Assembly (NCBI GenBank): GCA_003194525.1
Contig: NBIV01000520.1
Span: 1-33,102 of the forward strand
Origin: Gracilariopsis chorda
Taxonomy: Eukaryota; Rhodophyta; Florideophyceae; Gracilariales; Gracilariaceae
Direction of reading: 5' to 3'
DNA: 33,102 nt
The notes beneath the pieces are model-generated. The model was given only the letters and a program-made list of their open reading frames with translations. It did no database searches and was not told where the DNA came from. Below are positions 28,701 through 33,102 of the stretch, piece by piece. Position 1 is the first letter of the stretch. The number at the start of each line of letters is the position of its first letter. A program made the position numbers and the translations under genes.

Positions 28701-29742
28701 CAGACGAGTGCGTTTACACCGGAGAGGTACTGGGAGCGCTTGTGATCATTGCTCTTTATGTGGACGACTTGCTCATTGCGAGTCCAAGTATGGAGACAAT
28801 GAATCGCGTAAAGCGTGAACTGTCAAACCGTTTTCAGATGAAGGATCTCAGTGAAGCGCGCATGGTACTTGGGTTCGAGATCCATCGTGATCGATCCAAA
28901 AGACAGCTGTACCTGACACAGTCTGCATACACGCGTAAGGTCTTAGAACGTTTTGGCATGTTGCAGTGCAAACCAATGGACACACCCATGGACTTCGGTG
29001 CTGACCTCACTAAGGTAGAAGAGCCTCTGACGAACATCCCGTATCGCCAGGTGATCGGTTGTCTGATGTATCTCTCTGTTGGCACTGGACCGGACATCTC
29101 GTTTGCAGTGTCCAAGCTAGCCAAGTATGTCGAGAAACCTGGAGAGACTCATTGGAAAGCGGTCAAGCGTGTTCTGCGTTACCTCAATGGCACTCGCTCC
29201 TTCGGACTTACTTATGGCACCACGACTGATACTCAGCTGTATGGATACGTAGACTCTGACTGGGCAGGTGATACATCCAACCGCAAGTCCACCAGTGGGT
29301 ATGTGTTCATGATGTGCGGTGCTCCTGTGTCTTGGAGCTCGCGCCAACAGGAAGTAGTTGCATTGTCTAGCGCTGAAGCTGAGTATGTGAGTCTGTGCAG
29401 TGGGACGAAGGAAGCGATCTGGCTGAGACGACTGTGGAGTGGCATTGGCAACGCAAGTGGACTACACGTGGATAAGTCAGTGACGCTAATGGTTGAGCCG
29501 CAACTGTGTACGTGGACAACCAAGGTTGCATCGACCTTGCTCGAAATGGAGTTGTGAACAAGCGTACTAAGCACATTGATATTCGCTTTCACTTCACCAG
29601 AGAGGCTCTACGCGACAAAGCCGTCCAGTTGCAGTACTGTTCCACGGAAGACATGGTTGCCGATATGCTGACGAAAGCGCTCGGTCGAGTTAAGCTGGCA
29701 AGGTTCCGCGGTGACTGTGGCTTGCTCCCCTTAGAAGTTTGA
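25718..29742 (+). pseudogene. gag-pol: P gag-pol polyprotein with one frameshift in RNase H
   Basis: It starts at ATG 25718. Order: capsid-like gag (1 to about 200), CCHC knuckle C213-C216-H221-C226, protease DSGA from D282, integrase zinc site (WHARMAH, CDSC), integrase core D479, D552, E588 (35 residues between the last two), Pro-rich acidic linker, basic RRSTRERRAP, RT with MDVKTAFL and YVDD at 1014-1017, and RNase H. The frame is open to 29557. Near 29498 one base is missing against H (GAGCCGCAACTG for GAGCCCACAACTG), so the frame shifts before the VDNQ motif and stops early. The rest of RNase H continues in another frame to 29742. An Ile replaces the Asn of the usual AFLNG motif in RT. 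gag, protease and integrase look usable; RT/RNase H does not. Confidence 0.94.
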
Positions 29743-29752
29743 AGTCAGTGAC

Positions 29753-29762
29753 AGAGGGAGGG
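29753..29762 (+). other. Polypurine tract of P
   Basis: AGAGGGAGGG directly precedes the 3' LTR. One G of the H tract is an A. Confidence 0.83.
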
Positions 29763-30541
29763 TGTTGGCAGTAGTACCTGTGCTGTCACTGAAAACCAAA
29801 TGTTCCGGGGAGCATGGGCTGTTTTAGAGGGTACCTCTGCAAAAGCGCATATGCGCGTGTGCTTGAACCCAAAGTGAAACTGGCTTCTGATTGGCTACTG
29901 CAAATGTACATATGCAACGTGGTGCGTACAAGTGGTATGGCATAACTGGATCGTTTGGACACACCCACGTGTCCAGCTACTACAGTGGTCACAGTGTACG
30001 TTGTGTGCAGGGGATACTGATGAAGTGGTTGACACCTGGTACAAGTGGTACAGCAGTGGTTGGTACAATGGTAAGGTGCGCATGCACTGTCAACAGGTTT
30101 ACACATGCACGGGTATATTGATGACGTGGGTGTTGTGTGCATCGCCACATGATGACATGGCACTAACACCACAGGTTACGTGCCGACTTACCGTAACGTG
30201 TTGATTTACCGTGATGTGTTGGCATGTGCTGGCGTGTGTTGGAGTCGTAAATTTGTGCCTTGTCATGGTCATGTGTATGCACGTAACTATTACAGAACAT
30301 TGGTGCGTTGGTGTGCGTTGGTGTAATGAGGTTGTGCTGAGCTGGCTATGTCATGTTAGATGATGATTGGTAGTATTGAGTGTCCCTGCTTAGTGGTTTA
30401 GGTTTTACTTGTAGTTGGTGTTCCCGCGCAATTCGAGTTTAGAGTGGTATATAAGATGTGCCTGAAGGACCTCCAAGTAAATCCAAGCAAGAGCTGGCGA
30501 ACTTCCCTTCCATCCCCTCAACTTCCTTACAACTTTCAACA
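29763..30541 (+). repeat. 3' LTR of P (779 bp)
   Basis: Same length as the 5' LTR with about nine substitutions, three of them clustered in the shared U3 block (29841-29940: CTTGAACCCAAAGTG for CGCGAACCCAACGTG). Confidence 0.94.
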
Positions 30542-30546
30542 AAGGC

Positions 30547-31570
30547 GATATACGGGCTTAAGCAGGCTCATCTGGCATGACACACGAAGTTCAGCACGGA
30601 TACTACAGGCATAGGTTTTGAAGAACTACCCAGTGCACCATGTGTTTTCAGGCGCAAACTAGCCGGCAACACTTACGCATACATCCTGGTATACGTAGAT
30701 GACCTTCTCATATTTACGCAAAACTGCTGAACAAGGTTCCCACAGAGTGGAGGAGCTCAAGTCACTGTTTTGACCTACGTGTTAAGAGTCGGGTCGGAAT
30801 GTATCTTGGTGTTGAATTAAGCTGGAACATGGACTCCAATGGCCAACTGTTAGGTGTGAAACTAGCACAGCCGTTGTATGTCAGTGGAACGCTACGTCGG
30901 TTTGGACTGGAATGTAGCAAGCCTGCACGAAGCCCAATGGTGGAATCCTTCTTTTCCTCGCTTGATGCGGAGGAGGACAAGTCCCAATTTGAAGTCCAGT
31001 TGTATCAGCAGATGATCGGTCTCAGCTGTACCTGGCATTACGCACGCGTTTGGACATATTGGCACATGTACTTATCCTAGCACGCTTTCAGAAAGCACCA
31101 ACTCGGTATTGTCATCGAGCGGTGAAGCGCGTGCTAAGGTATTTACGTGGCACTACTCACCATGGACTTGTTTATCACCCTGGGAACCTGCTGCTGAATG
31201 GTTATGTAGACTCTGATTACGCAGGCGACACCACGGATCGCAAGTCTTTGTCTGGCTTTAATGATCAAACTTGGTCATGTGTTTGTTTCTACGGTTCCCG
31301 TAAGCAGGCGTCGGTTGCATTGTCTACAGCCGAGTCTGAGTATGAGTACTACGCATTAGTGATGGCAAGTCAAGAGCTAATGTGGATATCCCGAGTACTT
31401 GAGGAATCTGGGGTACCGGTTAATGACAGTACTCCACTACGATCAGATAATCAATGTGCGATTGAGTGGGCCATTGGTGAGCGTTGCCCCTCTGGACGTG
31501 CCAAACAAATTGACGTGAAGATACACTCTATCCGGGACTTGGTCAAAAGCAAGGTGATAAGCGTGGAATA
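30547..31570 (+). pseudogene. pol: O pol, 3' part: RT palm to RNase H, decayed
   Basis: It continues O after P (IYGLKQAHLA). A Trp codon has become TGA near 30577, frame breaks follow near 30720, 30768 and 31020, and other small indels occur (for example near 31253 and 31340). YVDD is still readable at 30692-30703 and the RNase H motifs DSDYAGD and SDNQ remain. The sequence stops in VISVEYV where Q enters. It is clearly homologous to M but not translatable. Some of the indels may be assembly errors, because the adjacent Q copy shows them too. Confidence 0.87.
31566..31570. repeat. Presumed left target duplication GAATA of element Q
   Basis: These are the five bases before the LTR of Q. The partner would lie beyond the window, so this is a prediction. 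Confidence 0.5.
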
Positions 31571-32351
31571 TGTTGATAGTTGAAAGGACGTTGAGAGGAT
31601 GGAAGGGAAGTTCGCCAGCTCTAGCTTGGACTTACTTGGAGGTCCTTCAGACACATCTTATATACCACTCTAAACTCGAATTGCGCGGGAACACCACAAG
31701 TAAAACCTAAACCACTAAGCAGGGACACTCAATACTACCAATCATCATCTAACATGACATAGCCAGCTAGCTCAGCACAATCTCATTACATCAACGCACA
31801 CCAACGCACCAACGTTCCGTAATAGTTACGTGCATACACATGACCATGACAAGGCACAAATTCACGACTCCAACACACGCCAGCACATGCCAACACATCA
31901 CGGTAAGTAAAACACGTCACGGTAAGTCGGCACGTAACCTGTGGTGTTAGTGCCATGTCATCATGTGGCAATGCACAAAACACCCACGTCCATCAATATA
32001 CCCGTGCATGTGTAAACCTGTTGACAGTGCATGCGCACCTTACCATTGTACCAACCACTGCTGTACCACTTGTACCAGCTGTCAACCACTTCACCAGTAT
32101 CCCTGCACACAACGTACACTGTGACCACTGTAGTAGCTGGACACGTGGGTGTGTCCCAACCGATCCAGTTATGCCATACCACTTGTACGCACCACGTTGC
32201 ATATGTACATTTGCAGTAGCCAATCAGAAGCCAGTTTCACGTTGGGTTCGCGCACACGCGCATATGCGATTTTGCAGAGGTACCCTCTAAGACAGCCCAT
32301 GCTCCCCGGAACATTTAGTTTTCAGTGACAGCACAGGTACTACTGCCAACA
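31571..32351 (-). repeat. 3' LTR of Q (about 781 bp)
   Basis: The minus strand runs TGTTGGCAG...TATCAACA. Compared with the H and P LTRs it has many small indels and substitutions. The shared U3 block is at 32174-32273. Confidence 0.9.
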
Positions 32352-32371
32352 CCCCCCCTCTCTCACTGACT

Positions 32372-33102
32372 TCAAACTTCTAAGGGGAGCAAGCCACAGT
32401 CACCGCGGAACCTTGCCAGCTTAACTCGACCGAGCGCTTTCGTCAGCATATCGGCAACCATGTCTTCCGTGGAACAGTACTGCAACTGGACGGCTTTGTC
32501 GCGTAGAGCCTCTCTGGTGAAGTGAAAGCGAATATCAATGTGCTTAGTACGCTTGTTCACAACTCCATTTCGAGCAAGGTCGATGCAACCTTGGTTGTCC
32601 ACGTACACAGTTGTGGGCTCAACCATTAGCGTCACTGACTCATCCACGTGTAGTCCACTTTGCGTTGCCAATGCCACTCCACAGTCGTCTCAGCCAGATC
32701 GCTTCCTTCGTCCCACTGCACAGACTCACATACTCAGCCTCAGCGCTAGACAATGCAACTACTTCCTGTTGGCGCGAGCTCCAAGACACAGGAAGCACCG
32801 CACATCAAGAACACATACCCACTGGTGGACTTGCCGGTTGGATGTATCACCTGCCCAGTCAGAGTCTACGTATCCATACAGCTGAGTATCAGTCGTGGTG
32901 CCATAAGTAAGTCCGAAGGAGCGAGTGCCATTGAGGTAACGCAGAACACGCTTGACCGCTTTCCAATGAGTCTCTCCAGGTTTCTCGACATACTTGGCTA
33001 GCTTGGACACTGCAAACGAGATGTCCGGTCGAGTGCCAACAGAGAGATACATCAGACAACCGATCACCTGGCGATATGGGAGGTTCGTCAGAGGCTCTTC
33101 TA
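32372..33102 (-). pseudogene. pol: Q pol, C-terminal part (RT tail and RNase H)
   Basis: It ends in LPLEV like H and P and has VYVDNQ, KHIDIRFHF and DSDWAGD. Several one-base indels against H (near 32660, 32792 and 32834) break the frame into pieces, the longest about 100 codons each. The 5' part is cut by the window end. Confidence 0.88.

Larger units (their letters stand above)
23711..30541 (+). mobile_element. P: full-length Ty1/copia element, sister of H (6831 bp)
   Basis: Two 779-bp LTRs (23711-24489 and 29763-30541), AAGGC duplications, primer site, 1.2-kb leader, gag-pol and polypurine tract. By eye the LTRs differ at about nine positions, so it is older than H and M. Most of its sequence is nearly identical to H. 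It lies in the RT region of O. Confidence 0.95.
21634..31570 (+). mobile_element. O: M-like copia internal region behind LTR_B, split by P, cut by Q
   Basis: After removal of P (and its AAGGC duplication) a single pol region reads from inside protease to within RNase H, where Q enters at 31571. The pol sequence is closer to M than to B2 (for example the MDDES linker), yet it stands behind LTR_B. Leader, primer site and gag are missing. Its 3' end lies beyond Q, outside the window if present. Confidence 0.85.
31571..33102 (-). mobile_element. Q: H-family element, 3' end only, runs off window
   Basis: A 3' LTR (31571-32351), a G-rich polypurine tract and the end of pol, all on the minus strand and highly similar to H. 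It interrupts O within RNase H. The rest is outside the window. Confidence 0.92.

Overview
The window is eukaryotic repeat DNA, made almost wholly of nested and tandem Ty1/copia (Pseudoviridae) LTR retrotransposons. I see no host gene, tRNA, rRNA, CRISPR array or bacterial gene organisation. The elements have the copia gene order (gag, CCHC knuckle, protease, integrase, reverse transcriptase, RNase H, usually as one ORF), TG...CA LTRs, 5-bp target duplications and polypurine tracts. All three primer-binding sites match the anticodon arm of initiator tRNA-Met (CTGGGCCCATAACC), the half-tRNA priming known from Drosophila copia. The stem matches animal-type initiator tRNA better than plant or yeast forms, so an invertebrate-like animal or relative is my best guess, not an identification.

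Layout. (1) 1-6591: tandem, nearly identical units of a gag-less copia derivative, 'B': B1 internal (1-2620), LTR_B (2621-3341), B2 internal (3342-6591). (2) A second LTR_B starts at 6592 and is split by two insertions: a solo LTR (6841-7619, TSD TGCAC) and element H (7885-21404, minus, TSD GTGTA). It ends at 21633. (3) H is itself split in pol by a complete young element M (11294-17989, minus, TSD CAATG). (4) From 21634 a third internal region, O, related to M in sequence, runs to 31570. It is split by element P (23711-30541, plus, TSD AAGGC), a sister of H, and is cut at 31571 by element Q (minus, H family), which runs off the window.

The insertion order is readable: B/O array first; then solo LTR, P, Q and H; then M into H. 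By eye the LTR pairs of H and M each differ at about one site and P's at about nine, so M and H are recent. None of the elements looks fully intact. M has an uninterrupted 1428-residue gag-pol but a Tyr where RNase H needs a catalytic Asp. H has a gag nonsense codon, a DSG-to-DSS protease change and the M insertion. P has a frameshift in RNase H. B has an inherited ochre codon and no gag or primer site.

The points most worth following up are: a roughly 100-bp U3 block shared by three otherwise different LTR families; a roughly 60-nt leader block with a hairpin shared by the M and H/P lineages; and the joining of LTR_B straight to the same protease position in two different pol sequences (B2 and O). 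Small indels cluster at both window ends, which may be assembly error rather than biology.
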